Shown here: one piece after another, positions 8,471 to 17,427 of the stretch | Position numbering within the stretch: position 1 is the first letter of the stretch | Layout of the letters: the number at the start of each line of letters is the position of its first letter | NCBI GenBank assembly: GCA_025210345.1 | Contig: JAOARX010000025.1 | Coordinates: 62,001-126,000 of the forward strand | Direction of reading: 5' to 3' | From: Pelagimonas sp. | GTDB taxonomy: Bacteria > Pseudomonadota > Alphaproteobacteria > Rhodobacterales > Rhodobacteraceae | Length of the DNA: 64,000 bases | Made by a program: the position numbers and the translations under genes | The notes under the pieces: model-generated | What the model was told of the DNA's origin: nothing | The model's database searches: none | The model's input: the letters and a program-made list of their open reading frames with translations, nothing else

Positions 8471-10753
8471 ATGACCCGCTTTGCCGCCCCAATCGCAGAA
8501 CAGATCTGGGATATGAAATACCGCCTGAAAGAACAGGACGGCACCCCGATTGACCTGACGGTCGAGGACAGCTGGCGCCGGATTGCGCGGTCTTTGGCAG
8601 AGGTGGAAAGCGACAAGTCCGCATGGGAACAGCGCTTTTACGAAGCGCTTGAGGATTTTCAATATCTGCCGGCGGGCCGCATCACCGCAGGCGCCGGGAC
8701 CGGACGGGCGGTGACCTTGTTCAATTGCTTTGTCATGGGCACCATCCCCGACAGCATGGGCGGCATCTTTGACATGCTGAAAGAAGCCGCGCTGACCATG
8801 CAGCAGGGCGGCGGCATCGGCTATGATTTCTCGACCATCCGGCCCAAGGGCGCCCCCGTGGCGGGCGTGGCCGCCGACGCATCGGGCCCCTTGTCTTTCA
8901 TGGATGTCTGGGACGCAATGTGCCGCACCATCATGTCCGCGGGGTCGCGCCGGGGGGCGATGATGGCCACCATGCGCTGCGATCACCCGGACATCGAAAA
9001 CTTTATCACCGCCAAATCCGACAGCGCGCGCCTGCGCATGTTCAACCTTTCGGTTCTGGTCACCGATGACTTTATGGAAGCGGTCAAGGCAGATCGTTCC
9101 TGGGAACTCAAGTATGACAATGTGGTCTACCACACGGTCGAAGCCCGTGACCTGTGGAACAAGATCATGCGTGCGACCTATGATTACGCCGAACCGGGTG
9201 TGATCTTTATTGACCGCATCAACAATGCCAACAACCTGAACTATTGCGAAACCATCGCCGCCACCAACCCCTGTGGCGAACAGCCCCTGCCGCCCTATGG
9301 CGCGTGTCTGCTGGGGTCGATCAACCTCGCGCGGTTGGTGGACACACCGTTCGAAGACGGCGCCGATCTGGATCAGGACAAGCTGGACCGCCTGGTGGCG
9401 ACTGCGGTGCGCATGATGGACAACGTGGTCGATGCGTCGCGCTTTCCGCTGGAGGCGCAACGTCAGGAAGCCCTGAACAAACGCCGCATCGGTCTGGGTG
9501 TCACCGGTCTTGCGGATGCCCTGTTGATGGTGGGCCTGCGCTATAGCTCGGAAGAGGCGGCAAAGCAGACCGAAGAATGGCTTAAGCGGATTGCGCGCGC
9601 CTCGTATCTGGCGTCGGTTGAACTGGCCAAGGAAAAAGGCCCCTTCCCGCTGTTTGACGCCGACGCCTATCTGGCGTCCGGCAATATGATGAACATGGAT
9701 GACGATGTGCGCGACGCGATCCGCACCCACGGCATCCGCAACGCGCTGGTCACATCCATCGCGCCCACAGGCACCATTTCGTTGTATGCGGGGAATGTAT
9801 CATCCGGGATCGAACCGGTCTTTGCCTATAGCTATACGCGCAAGGTTCTTCAGCCCGACGGCACGCGCACCGAAGAGGAAGTCGTTGATTACGCGGTCAA
9901 AATGTACCGCGAGAAATTTGGCGATGTCGCGCTTCCCGATTATTTCGTCAATGCCCAGACATTGGCCCCACTGGCCCACGTGCGCATGCAGGCGGCAGCG
10001 CAAAAGTGGATCGACAGCTCGATTTCCAAAACCATCAACTGCCCCGAAGATATTTCCTTCGAGGACTTCCAGGATGTCTATATGGAGGCCTATGAAACCG
10101 GCTGTAAGGGCTGCACGACCTATCGCCCCAACGATGTGACCGGGTCGGTTCTGTCGGTTTCTGACAGCGATGCGAAACCCGAAGAAAAGCCCGTTTTGAT
10201 CAGCGAAAACACCGATGGGGCCGAAGTGGTCTATATGTCAGAGCCGCTTGATCGTCCGCAGTCCCTTGAAGGCCATACCTACAAGCTCAAGTGGCCCGAC
10301 AGTGAGCACGCGATCTATCTGACGGTGAACGATGTGGTTGTCGGCGGGAAACGCCGCCCGTTTGAGGTGTTCATCAACTCGAAGAACATGGAGCACTACG
10401 CCTGGACGCTGGCCCTGACGCGTATGATCTCAGCCGTCTTCCGGCGCGGCGGCGATGTAAGCTTTGTCGTCGAAGAACTGAAAGCCGTGTTCGATCCGCG
10501 CGGCGGCGCGTGGGTGCAGGGCAAATACATCCCGTCGATCCTGGCCGCCATCGGTGGCGTGATCGAGCAGCACATGGTGACCACCGGCTTCCTTGAGGGT
10601 GAGGGCATGGGCCTGAAATCCGATCCGCAAGCGGAAGTCGTGAACCTTGATCAACCGCGCGGCCAAGCCTGCCCCAGTTGTGGCCAATATGACATGCAGA
10701 TGGTCGAAGGCTGCATGACCTGCCGCAGCTGTGGACATTCCAAATGCGGATAA
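8471..10753 (+). CDS. nrdJ: Vitamin B12-dependent (class II) ribonucleoside-diphosphate reductase
   Basis: Makes deoxyribonucleotides with adenosylcobalamin as radical generator, independent of oxygen. 760 aa. Seen: the substrate-pocket cysteine in LFNCFVMG, the finger-loop segment NPCGEQPLPPYGACLLGSIN carrying radical and redox residues, and a C-terminal redox/zinc tail with CPSCG, CMTC and CRSCGHSKCG. The last 150 residues also carry the TSCPD-like domain usual in this subgroup. Monocistronic: a hairpin follows at 10841. This gene is the last confident core gene before the accessory island. Confidence 0.96.
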   Translation: MTRFAAPIAEQIWDMKYRLKEQDGTPIDLTVEDSWRRIARSLAEVESDKSAWEQRFYEALEDFQYLPAGRITAGAGTGRAVTLFNCFVMGTIPDSMGGIFDMLKEAALTMQQGGGIGYDFSTIRPKGAPVAGVAADASGPLSFMDVWDAMCRTIMSAGSRRGAMMATMRCDHPDIENFITAKSDSARLRMFNLSVLVTDDFMEAVKADRSWELKYDNVVYHTVEARDLWNKIMRATYDYAEPGVIFIDRINNANNLNYCETIAATNPCGEQPLPPYGACLLGSINLARLVDTPFEDGADLDQDKLDRLVATAVRMMDNVVDASRFPLEAQRQEALNKRRIGLGVTGLADALLMVGLRYSSEEAAKQTEEWLKRIARASYLASVELAKEKGPFPLFDADAYLASGNMMNMDDDVRDAIRTHGIRNALVTSIAPTGTISLYAGNVSSGIEPVFAYSYTRKVLQPDGTRTEEEVVDYAVKMYREKFGDVALPDYFVNAQTLAPLAHVRMQAAAQKWIDSSISKTINCPEDISFEDFQDVYMEAYETGCKGCTTYRPNDVTGSVLSVSDSDAKPEEKPVLISENTDGAEVVYMSEPLDRPQSLEGHTYKLKWPDSEHAIYLTVNDVVVGGKRRPFEVFINSKNMEHYAWTLALTRMISAVFRRGGDVSFVVEELKAVFDPRGGAWVQGKYIPSILAAIGGVIEQHMVTTGFLEGEGMGLKSDPQAEVVNLDQPRGQACPSCGQYDMQMVEGCMTCRSCGHSKCG

Positions 10754-10840
10754 ACGGAAGGCATCAAACTGTGTGGTGTGGCGTTTCATGCGACATGACC
10801 TAAACGTTTCAATAGGTCATTTTGGCTGTTGATATGAGAA

Positions 10841-10869
10841 AACGGCCTCGGATTTCTTCCGAGGCCGTT
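10841..10869. terminator. Hairpin terminator after nrdJ
   Basis: Perfect 11-bp stem (AACGGCCTCGG at 10841-10851 with its complement at 10859-10869) and a 7-nt loop. A run of T follows it on the minus strand and only a short TTC on the plus strand, so it may act in both directions. Confidence 0.6.
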
Positions 10870-11186
10870 CGTAAGTCTGGCAAGGACAGACGAATGAGAT
10901 GGCGCTGGGCTGAAGACATTATCACGCGTTGATACGGGCAGCAGCATGGCTTTCGCTGCAGGAACAAATTGCAAAGGTTTCACTTCAATAGCCGACATTA
11001 AGTTGCATACGGCCTCGGTACGCCTCCGCGACTGGTGTTTACCATCTCTGGACGATTTACCTGTCTAATCAGATGAATTAGCCTCGCCTTAGAATTGTAT
11101 GTTTGGGAATAAAAATTAAAGAACTTTTGGAATGGTGAGGCATTAGGCAAGAAAGAGTTGTTGCGCCTGCTGACGCGTGACGGCAA
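10870..11186. other. Non-coding left end of accessory island
   Basis: No convincing gene. Base composition falls towards AT near 11060-11130. A short inverted repeat CTAAT/ATTAG lies at 11065-11081. From about 11113 the plus strand is open in frame 1 and reads ELLRLLTRDGKWLRWESERE, which looks protein-like but is in a different frame from the SIR2 gene that follows. It may be the frameshifted or rearranged true 5' end of that gene. Confidence 0.4.
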
Positions 11187-12434
11187 GTGGCTGCGCTGGG
11201 AAAGCGAGCGCGAAGACCCGGACGACCCCAAAAGAAACCAAAGGCCGGATGCAAGGATCAGGTTGAAGAAGCCCTGCTGGCGGCGCTGCATTCCACTAAC
11301 GTCGTGGTGCTGCTGGGGTCTGGGGCGTCCTTTTCGGCTAGGAACGATGGCGGGCCGAATGCGCCGGGTATGTGGCACTTGTGGGAGGCGGTCAAGAACG
11401 GTTGCGGCGAAGCCGTATTCAACGATATCGCGAAATCCGTGATTGGACATGTGCCAACCGACGGCGAGGAGAACATCGAAGCCCTGTTGAGCTTGTGCAA
11501 GATGTCGATCGAGTTGCTGGAGGTTCGGGCTGAAAAGGATGCCGCATTCCTCGACCGCGACAGACTGGAACAATTGAAAGACTTCGTGGCCTTCGCAGAA
11601 CGTGAAATTCTGGCAAAGGTCGGTTTCGTACGAAACGATACCGAATTGCCAGCACATATCGGGTTCCTTCGCAAGTTCGCCCGCCGATCCCCGGAGAAGC
11701 CGAGAGTGAAGTTGTTCACCACGAATTACGATCTGTGTATCGAGACAGCGGGTGTCCGCCTGGGCGTCGTACTGATCGATGGGTTTTCCCACAGTGCAGA
11801 ACAGCGGTTCAACCGCGATCACTTCGACCATGATATCGTGCGGCGAGCCGCATCTGGTACGAAGGCCGACTACCTTGATGGTGTGTTTCACCTCTACAAA
11901 CTACACGGGTCGGTGGATTGGCGGCGACGGTCTGATGAGATTGTTATTCGAAGTGTCGAAGACCCCGGCGAGGACCGCAAGCCAGTCTTGATCTATCCTC
12001 GGTCTTCGAAATATCAAGAGGCGTTCGAAAGCCCCTATCTAGACATGTTCGCGGCCATGCAGGCAGCTTTGCGGGACCCCGACACCACGTTGATTGTCTC
12101 CGGATTCGGTTTCGCGGATGACCACATCAGCGCCCCGATCTGGTCAGCCATCGAAACGAACCCGTCGCTACGCCTTGTGCTCTGCGATTGCGGGTTTGTA
12201 GAGCATCAAAAGCTCTTCGATGAAGACGCCCAGGAGATCGACCTCGATCTGGCTCGTCAGCGCCCTTATCAAAGCAAGATCGCCCGCCTTGTCCAGCAGG
12301 GAGATACACGTATCACGATGTTGAATGGCCGTTTCGAAGACCTTGCCGATGCCCTCCCAATGATATCGGGTAAGACGGATCGCCAGCTCTTGCATGATCG
12401 GCTTGAGAAGCTGCGCGAGGGCGATGACGCATGA
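11187..12434 (+). CDS. SIR2-like NADase of a SIR2-HerA antiphage system
   Basis: 415 aa. Seen: an NAD-binding SIR2 motif LLGSGASFS (42-50), the catalytic-type TTNYD (178-182, Asn180) and YKLHGSVDW with His240, and a C-terminal ISGFGFADDHIS segment typical of defence SIR2 proteins. These proteins deplete NAD+ on phage infection, and HerA partners control them (family knowledge). The last codons overlap the next gene's ATG by 4 nt, and that gene begins as HerA, so the pair is a SIR2-HerA operon. The start is uncertain: the GTG at 11187 is used, no in-frame ATG precedes the domain, and the sequence just upstream looks coding in another frame. Confidence 0.82.
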   Translation: MAALGKRARRPGRPQKKPKAGCKDQVEEALLAALHSTNVVVLLGSGASFSARNDGGPNAPGMWHLWEAVKNGCGEAVFNDIAKSVIGHVPTDGEENIEALLSLCKMSIELLEVRAEKDAAFLDRDRLEQLKDFVAFAEREILAKVGFVRNDTELPAHIGFLRKFARRSPEKPRVKLFTTNYDLCIETAGVRLGVVLIDGFSHSAEQRFNRDHFDHDIVRRAASGTKADYLDGVFHLYKLHGSVDWRRRSDEIVIRSVEDPGEDRKPVLIYPRSSKYQEAFESPYLDMFAAMQAALRDPDTTLIVSGFGFADDHISAPIWSAIETNPSLRLVLCDCGFVEHQKLFDEDAQEIDLDLARQRPYQSKIARLVQQGDTRITMLNGRFEDLADALPMISGKTDRQLLHDRLEKLREGDDA

Positions 12435-12762
12435 GCGAGCTTGCCTCCCTGATAGACCCTTCAAAGCGCATCGGAACGGTCACACGGGTGACGGCCAGTG
12501 CTTTAGAACTCACCTTGCCGAATGCACTTGCAGCCCTCGGGCGGCGTGGACTGGCGAAGGGTTCAGTTGGTGATTTCGTGTTCGTCGATTGCGACCGCTC
12601 GGCGATCTTGGGACGCGTAACGGAGGTTGGCATTCCAGACAGGCAGCGAAATGTCCTTGAGCATCAGATCGAAAACGACCCCGCTGTAGAGCCGCAAGGA
12701 CGCGTCCAGCTATTGGCCACCATTAGCAAGACCACGCGCAAGGTCACGCGCGGTATCAAGCT
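12431..12762 (+). pseudogene. HerA-type ATPase, truncated after the N-terminal HAS-barrel
   Basis: ATG overlaps the SIR2 stop. Residues 1 to about 110 (from SLIDPSKRIGTVTRV through GRVTEVGIPDRQRN to GRVQLLATISK) read as the HAS-barrel that starts HerA helicases. At about 12755-12765 similarity ends and the frame runs on into the antisense strand of the AAA gene, stopping at 12979. The P-loop, Walker B and arginine finger are all missing, so no HerA motor can be made. The break coincides exactly with the 3' truncation of the convergent AAA gene. Confidence 0.8.
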
Positions 12763-13656
12763 GACGCCCGAGCGTTTCTCGCCACCTTCGCGCTGTGTAA
12801 ACACGGCGTCCACATCCTCGATTGCGATCAGGGCCCCCTTGGGGGCACACATCATCGCTTCACGCAGATCATCATCCGTCAGCGTGACGCGCCCGATATC
12901 CAGCGACGCAATATCCAATGACAGGTCTGACGCCAGTGCACGAATGAGGCTCGACTTGCCCGTGCCTGGAGGACCGTAAAACAGATACCCCCGCCGCCAG
13001 GGAACACCACGTTCAGCGTACCAGTCGCTCGCTCCATAGAACCATCGCATGTCGTTCAGCACTTTCTCGATGCGATCGTCATCCACCAGTACCGTATTGA
13101 TGGAACGGCGCGGGACATCCCCGACATGATCCCACCAATCCCCTTTCAGAATATGGAGGCCAGGGCCGATGCGATCTTTGGTTTGGGAAAGCGTACGTCC
13201 CTCAGCGATCCAGCCCAATATCGTTTCGACATTTCCGAACAGGACAGTGACACTCAATACCTCCATCGGGCGCTGGTTGTGCGATGCACCCACTTTTGAC
13301 TTTTGATTGATATCGCGCTCCAGACGGCAGATTTTCCCTCGCCAGAAGAACCAATGCCGCCCGGGAGCCGGTGCATAGCCCTTTGTTCCTCGCGCCCATT
13401 TTCCATCCGTTATGCGCACATGGCGCGAATGGGACAGAACATTGTTCTGCTCCATCCAGATACAGAAATGGCGATAAGCCGCGCTTCGGTTATCGAGTGT
13501 CAGGCTCACCCAGACACGCCGAACAATCACACGATACATGACCATGAACGCAATGCACAGAAAGGCCGCCGCGACCCCAAATGCCCCGAGCGCCAAGCCG
13601 CCCGCGAAAAAATCTCTGGTCAGAGCGCTGGTCAGGAATTGATCGAATGCTTCCAT
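12762..13656 (-). pseudogene. BCS1-like membrane AAA ATPase, 3'-truncated
   Basis: Seen: an N-terminal transmembrane helix (about 18-45), a BCS1_N-like region with WFFWRGKICRLER and LSVTVLFGN, Walker A GPPGTGKSS and Walker B ALIAIEDVDAVF, then EGGEKRSGVS. BCS1 proteins continue here with the sensor and arginine-finger half of the AAA domain, but the sequence crosses into antisense herA near 12762 and stops at 12664. ATG follows the prfH stop by 1 nt, so it is the third gene of the rtcB2-prfH operon. Loss of the second AAA half should inactivate it. Confidence 0.78.
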
Positions 13657-13657
13657 C

Positions 13658-14299
13658 TTAGCCCCCTTTCACTTCGCGAAAATCGCGGCCCTTGAAGCAC
13701 CGCACCGGATTGCCGCGTTCGAGCGCATAGTGCAGCTCGTTGCAGCTCGCCTTTTGTGCGGCTTCATTCGCTGCGGCTTGGGCGGCCATCAGATGCTGCA
13801 GGCGTTCCAACGCCAGCGCCTTATTGCGGTGTTGTGAGCGTTCCTCACGTGCCACCGCCGAAAGCCCCGTCGACCTGTGCGTTGCCCGCACCGCGCTATC
13901 GGTCGTGTTCTGGTGCTGCCCGCCAGGTCCGCCCGCCCGGAAGGTATCAAAAGTGACGTCGCCTGCTTGAATGCGTTCAAGTGCTTGCACCGGTGCAGGC
14001 AGGTCGAACACCCCAATGAACCAATTGGCCCGTTTATGCGTTGGACGCAGATTGCTTTGCGCCCGCCACTGGATCGTACCGCACCAATTCTTGACAAAAG
14101 CCTCCGCATTGGCGCCGCTGACCAGAACCACCGCGGATTTATAGCCATGTTTTGTGCGCACCCCATTGGTATCAAAATCGACCGCGAAGAATTCGGCCTC
14201 TTCGCGCATGACATCCAGCACGCCCGCAACGGCTTGCTGGCATTCGGCAGGACCGCTGCCACTGGTGACCAAGAGAGAGATATGCCGGGATGCAGTCAT
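13658..14299 (-). CDS. prfH: Peptide chain release factor homolog PrfH
   Basis: Stop-codon-independent release factor homologue that frees stalled peptides from damaged ribosomes and works with RtcB2, which reseals cut 16S rRNA at the decoding centre (published for the rtcB2-prfH pair). 213 aa. Seen: the peptidyl-hydrolase motif in FRAGGPGGQHQNTT (GGQ intact) followed by the basic tail AVAREERSQHRNKALALERL. There is no codon-recognition domain, as expected. ATG overlaps the rtcB2 stop by 4 nt. Confidence 0.93.
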   Translation of the reverse strand: MTASRHISLLVTSGSGPAECQQAVAGVLDVMREEAEFFAVDFDTNGVRTKHGYKSAVVLVSGANAEAFVKNWCGTIQWRAQSNLRPTHKRANWFIGVFDLPAPVQALERIQAGDVTFDTFRAGGPGGQHQNTTDSAVRATHRSTGLSAVAREERSQHRNKALALERLQHLMAAQAAANEAAQKASCNELHYALERGNPVRCFKGRDFREVKGG

Positions 14300-15429
14300 G
14301 ACCGCCCCCCGTCACGCGTTTTCTTGAAGGTCAGGAGCGGGTGGAACTCCGCAATGCAATGTGCAGCACCTGTACCTACCAGATCTTCGGCAACAGACTT
14401 GGCGGATTTGTACGCCAAGGGCGCCTCTTCAATCAGAAGGTCGCGATCTTCGCACAGAATACGTCCGCCAAACGATGTGTGCTGCATGGCCTCAATGTCG
14501 GATTTCTTGGCCCGTACTCGACCATGCATCGAGGATCGGTCGTAGCGCCGCCCCGCTCCATGAGCGAGACTGCCTAGTGCGTCGTCATGGCCGGTCGGAG
14601 CCATCAAGTAGCTTGCACTTGCCCGCGACCCGGCAAGCGGAACAAATTCTTGCTCGGCGACTGCCGCACCTTTGCGGTGCAGCCAGCCATCACCATGTCG
14701 CGCAAGCAGGTTGTGCGGGGCATCGATCAACGCCGTCACGTCTGCCCGCAGGGCCTCCGCCGCCCGTTCTGCAATGACATGACGGTTGAGGCTGGCCCAG
14801 CGAACCGCCCGGTCATGATCCTGGAAATAGGTCTGTGCCGCGTCGCTATCGCCTGGCACACCTGCATAGGCCCCCTGCGGGACCGCACGAAGAACCGCAT
14901 TGCCAAAACAACGCGATCCGGAATGCACCAGCAGATACAGGCGCGATGCATCGAGGCCGATGCTGTCATCTGCCTGGGCCAAAGTCTGCACTTCGCAGAA
15001 ATGATTGCCGCCACCAACCGTACCGAGCGATGTCGCAAACAGATCGGTCGGCAGATCGTTTTCTTCCAGTTGCCAGCGCTGATCTTCAGATGCAGGTTCG
15101 CCAAGAACACGCATCCGGCGCAACGCCTTCTCCAGTTTCAGCTTTCGCACAGGCAGATCAAGCTGGAACAGCGACATGCCGCATCCAATGTCGTTGCCGA
15201 TCAGCTGCGGAAAAATCCGGTCCGCCAGAACCGCACAGCCAACCGGCCCGTATTTGCCCGGATGCAGATCAGGAAACGCCGCGATCTTTTGCACGCCGGT
15301 CCAGCCGGCGATTTCTTCGAGTTGTGCTTCGGCCCGTCCTTCGATCCAGGCCGCAGATGAATAGAATTTCGTGATGACGCCGTCGCTAGACACAGCTGAC
15401 GCGCGACCATCCAAGACAGAATTGCCCAT
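14296..15429 (-). CDS. rtcB2: RNA-splicing ligase RtcB2
   Basis: GTP- and Mn-dependent ligase joining 2',3'-cyclic phosphate and 5'-OH RNA ends. 377 aa from ATG 15429, the short RtcB2 form. Seen: metal ligands Cys83 in GNDIGCGM, His143 in GGGNHF, His169 in VHSGSR, and the guanylylated histidine position His290 in AHGAGRR; also DLHPGKYGPVG. All active-site residues are present, so the enzyme should work. It leads the rtcB2-prfH-AAA operon. A 14-codon open frame with its own ribosome site lies 79 nt upstream. Confidence 0.93.
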   Translation of the reverse strand: MGNSVLDGRASAVSSDGVITKFYSSAAWIEGRAEAQLEEIAGWTGVQKIAAFPDLHPGKYGPVGCAVLADRIFPQLIGNDIGCGMSLFQLDLPVRKLKLEKALRRMRVLGEPASEDQRWQLEENDLPTDLFATSLGTVGGGNHFCEVQTLAQADDSIGLDASRLYLLVHSGSRCFGNAVLRAVPQGAYAGVPGDSDAAQTYFQDHDRAVRWASLNRHVIAERAAEALRADVTALIDAPHNLLARHGDGWLHRKGAAVAEQEFVPLAGSRASASYLMAPTGHDDALGSLAHGAGRRYDRSSMHGRVRAKKSDIEAMQHTSFGGRILCEDRDLLIEEAPLAYKSAKSVAEDLVGTGAAHCIAEFHPLLTFKKTRDGGRS

Positions 15430-15507
15430 GTGATAGTACCCAATAAACGTATGTAGATGCGCCAGCAGCAAGCCGGCGAACTGGATCAAACCTGATCTGA
15501 TTTCAGC

Positions 15508-15552
15508 TTAGGTGTTGATCGGCCCCGAAAGGGCAAAATGACGAATAAGCAT
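15508..15552 (-). CDS. Possible 14-aa leader peptide upstream of rtcB2
   Basis: ATG at 15552 encodes MLIRHFALSGPINT and stops with TAA at 15510-15508. A GGAAAGGGA ribosome site lies about 6 nt before the ATG, better than that of rtcB2 itself. It sits in the rtcB2 leader. It could be a translated upstream ORF that senses ribosome function, or chance; conservation cannot be judged here. Confidence 0.35.
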   Translation of the reverse strand: MLIRHFALSGPINT

Positions 15553-16284
15553 GTATGTCCCTTTCCTGTTTGGGGTTACGATTTGGGTCCAATGGACCAG
15601 TTGGAGACTGTCACCTAATCGGGTTCGATGATTCAAGCAAAGGTTTTGACCACGCTCTCGGCATCTGGTGACCAAATTGCAACATGAGTGTGTCCGATTG
15701 ATCGCAAACGCTGCCTTGCCCAAGATGTCCAATAGAAGGTACTCCTATCGAATCTGATGCTCCTCTCATGGTGCAGGAATTTTATTGTTCCTGAATGCTC
15801 GTAGAACAGCAATGTTGGCTTTCGAGATGTCGTCAGACCACGCTAAGACCAACGTAAATGTCTGCTGAAGGCCTAGGTTGCCGCCTGCGCAGGCATCCGA
15901 GTTCACGCTCCCACGCACCGCATCCTACCTGTGTTTGTAAGTAGGAAATTCTGTGCCACGTCTCGCGGTCTCAGAAACCCATGCAGCAAGGAAGTCCTTC
16001 CCAATCAATGCCGACATTCACGCTGTCCCGATAAGATGACCGCCATCAGGAATTTGGCGGGCTCACAGAAACGTTCGTTTCACTCGCGGAGTTAATGGCA
16101 GAATTAAACATTAACTTCGTGATGAGGATTGATTTTAAGTCATTGATTAATAATGAAAAATAATTGATCTACTGAAGCATTTTGGACCTATTCTGGCAGT
16201 GGGTAATCTCTTAGAATCCAGGGTGATAGAAGGTTCGTCCCGACATCATCGGAAACGTTAGTTCCTGCCAAAAGGCCGCGAAAC
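15553..16284. other. Gene-free spacer upstream of rtcB2
   Basis: About 730 bp with no supported gene on either strand. It becomes AT-rich around 16080-16180. It separates the rtcB2 operon from the divergent HTH/TnsA-like fragment, and a boundary between inserted segments may lie inside it, but no terminal repeat was recognised. Confidence 0.4.
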
Positions 16285-16521
16285 ATGGATGCCAACAAAA
16301 TGCGCCAGCAGATTGTGAAACTGCATCTCGGGATGGCTCAGACCACAATCACCGAGCTCGCCGAGAGCATCGGGTATAGTCGTTCGGCGGTGTCGAACGC
16401 GCTTGCCGGGCGCAGGCGGTCGGCGGAGATCGAAGCAGCCGTAGCCGAGCGCACAGGATTTCGTGTCGAAGACCTGTGGTCGGTGGCCGACTCTGGAAAG
16501 AAGGGGGATATGAACCGATGA
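16285..16521 (+). CDS. Small Ner/Nlp-like helix-turn-helix regulator
   Basis: 78 aa. One helix-turn-helix at about residues 19-45 (TITELAESIGYSRSAVSNAL) followed by RRRSAEIEAAVAERTGFRVEDLW, the layout of Ner-like repressors of transposable phages and related elements. Followed by a hairpin at 16539-16561 and then a TnsA-like gene in the same direction, so it may regulate the transposon remnant. Confidence 0.7.
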   Translation: MDANKMRQQIVKLHLGMAQTTITELAESIGYSRSAVSNALAGRRRSAEIEAAVAERTGFRVEDLWSVADSGKKGDMNR

Positions 16522-16538
16522 TCTAGAAAATAGAAAAG

Positions 16539-16561
16539 CCCCGAGAGCGTACTCTCGAGGG
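16539..16561 (+). terminator. Hairpin after HTH gene
   Basis: GAGAG/CTCTC stem extended by C-rich and G-rich flanks with one bulged A and a CGTA loop, 17 nt after the HTH stop. A second hairpin CGGGTC-TTTT-GACCCG lies at 16633-16648 before the next gene. Confidence 0.45.
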
Positions 16562-16749
16562 CCTTCACGTCAGTTTGGTACCCGACACTCAGAAGGTCTC
16601 TCGAATCCCCTCAAAAGTCAAGTCTGGCGGCCGGGTCTTTTGACCCGACTGGTCGAGCTCGGCCGCCTTCCACCATTCGACAAGAGGAATGCGTGCGGTT
16701 CACCCTGATCATATTGGTCAGGGAATGATCCCGCACAGCATCAGAACAC

Positions 16750-17427
16750 ATGGAAAAAGAAATCTTCAAAGCCCCACAGGCCAATCGTGCATCACGCAAC
16801 ATGCCAGAGCGCTCGCGTGAGCGTACTTTCGTGGAGACTGGCGCATTTCGTCCCATTGGGGGCGAAAGTCAGAAAGTCGTGTTCGACAGCCTTCGTGAAT
16901 TTGACATCGTCACCACGACAACAGCTCTATACCCCGTGGCTGACATGGTCGAGCAGCCATCTGCCATTGACTACGTCGATGCTGATGGTCGCAGGCGTCG
17001 GAAAGTAATCGACCAAGTCTACACGCTAAAGGACGGAACCAGAATCGCCGCTGAGATTAAGCCGGCAGAACGCGCCAGAGCTCAGAACCTTGAAGAGAAA
17101 CTAGGTTATGTGGCGGCGGCAATGCCAGACGATTTTGCTGATTATCTGGTACTGATCACTGAGGAAAACTACGACCAGTGGGAGGCGCTGAATGCACGGC
17201 GGTTGTTTGCATACAGGCGAGAGGATGACCCGGAGGCGGCTGCAATAATTGCAAATCTTGCGGCTGAGATCGACCTGCCGATCACGATCCGCGAACTGAT
17301 TGCAAGAGCCGATATTGGCGGCAGGGCCTGGCCGGAAATCTTCAAAGCGATCTATGCCGGTGTCCTGCGTCCGATCCAGGACGGGCTTATTGATCTCGAC
17401 ATGCTGGTCGAGGGAGGCATGCAATGA
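16750..17427 (+). CDS. TnsA-like transposon endonuclease
   Basis: 225 aa. The N-terminal half carries a PD-(D/E)xK nuclease pattern as in TnsA: Glu39 in IGGESQKVVFDSL, Asp88 in RKVIDQVYTLKD and Glu102-x-Lys104 in IAAEIKPAE. The rest resembles the TnsA C-terminal winged helix region that contacts TnsC. TnsA cuts the 5' ends of Tn7-like elements beside a TnsB transposase. Here the next gene starts at 17424 (overlap ATGCAATGA) and breaks after about 13 codons, so the nuclease is an orphan. The identification rests on motifs and context. Confidence 0.62.
   Translation: MEKEIFKAPQANRASRNMPERSRERTFVETGAFRPIGGESQKVVFDSLREFDIVTTTTALYPVADMVEQPSAIDYVDADGRRRRKVIDQVYTLKDGTRIAAEIKPAERARAQNLEEKLGYVAAAMPDDFADYLVLITEENYDQWEALNARRLFAYRREDDPEAAAIIANLAAEIDLPITIRELIARADIGGRAWPEIFKAIYAGVLRPIQDGLIDLDMLVEGGMQ

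Noticed and set aside
8393..9730. 445-codon minus-strand frame opposite nrdJ
   Set aside because: Antisense of a conserved reductase; no domain-like sequence of its own.
10786..10998. 70-codon minus-strand frame after nrdJ
   Set aside because: It contains the terminator hairpin and has no ribosome site or domain.
15508..15732. Longer 74-codon version of the rtcB2 leader frame
   Set aside because: The upstream part lacks a ribosome site and looks random; only the last 14 codons have an initiation signal.
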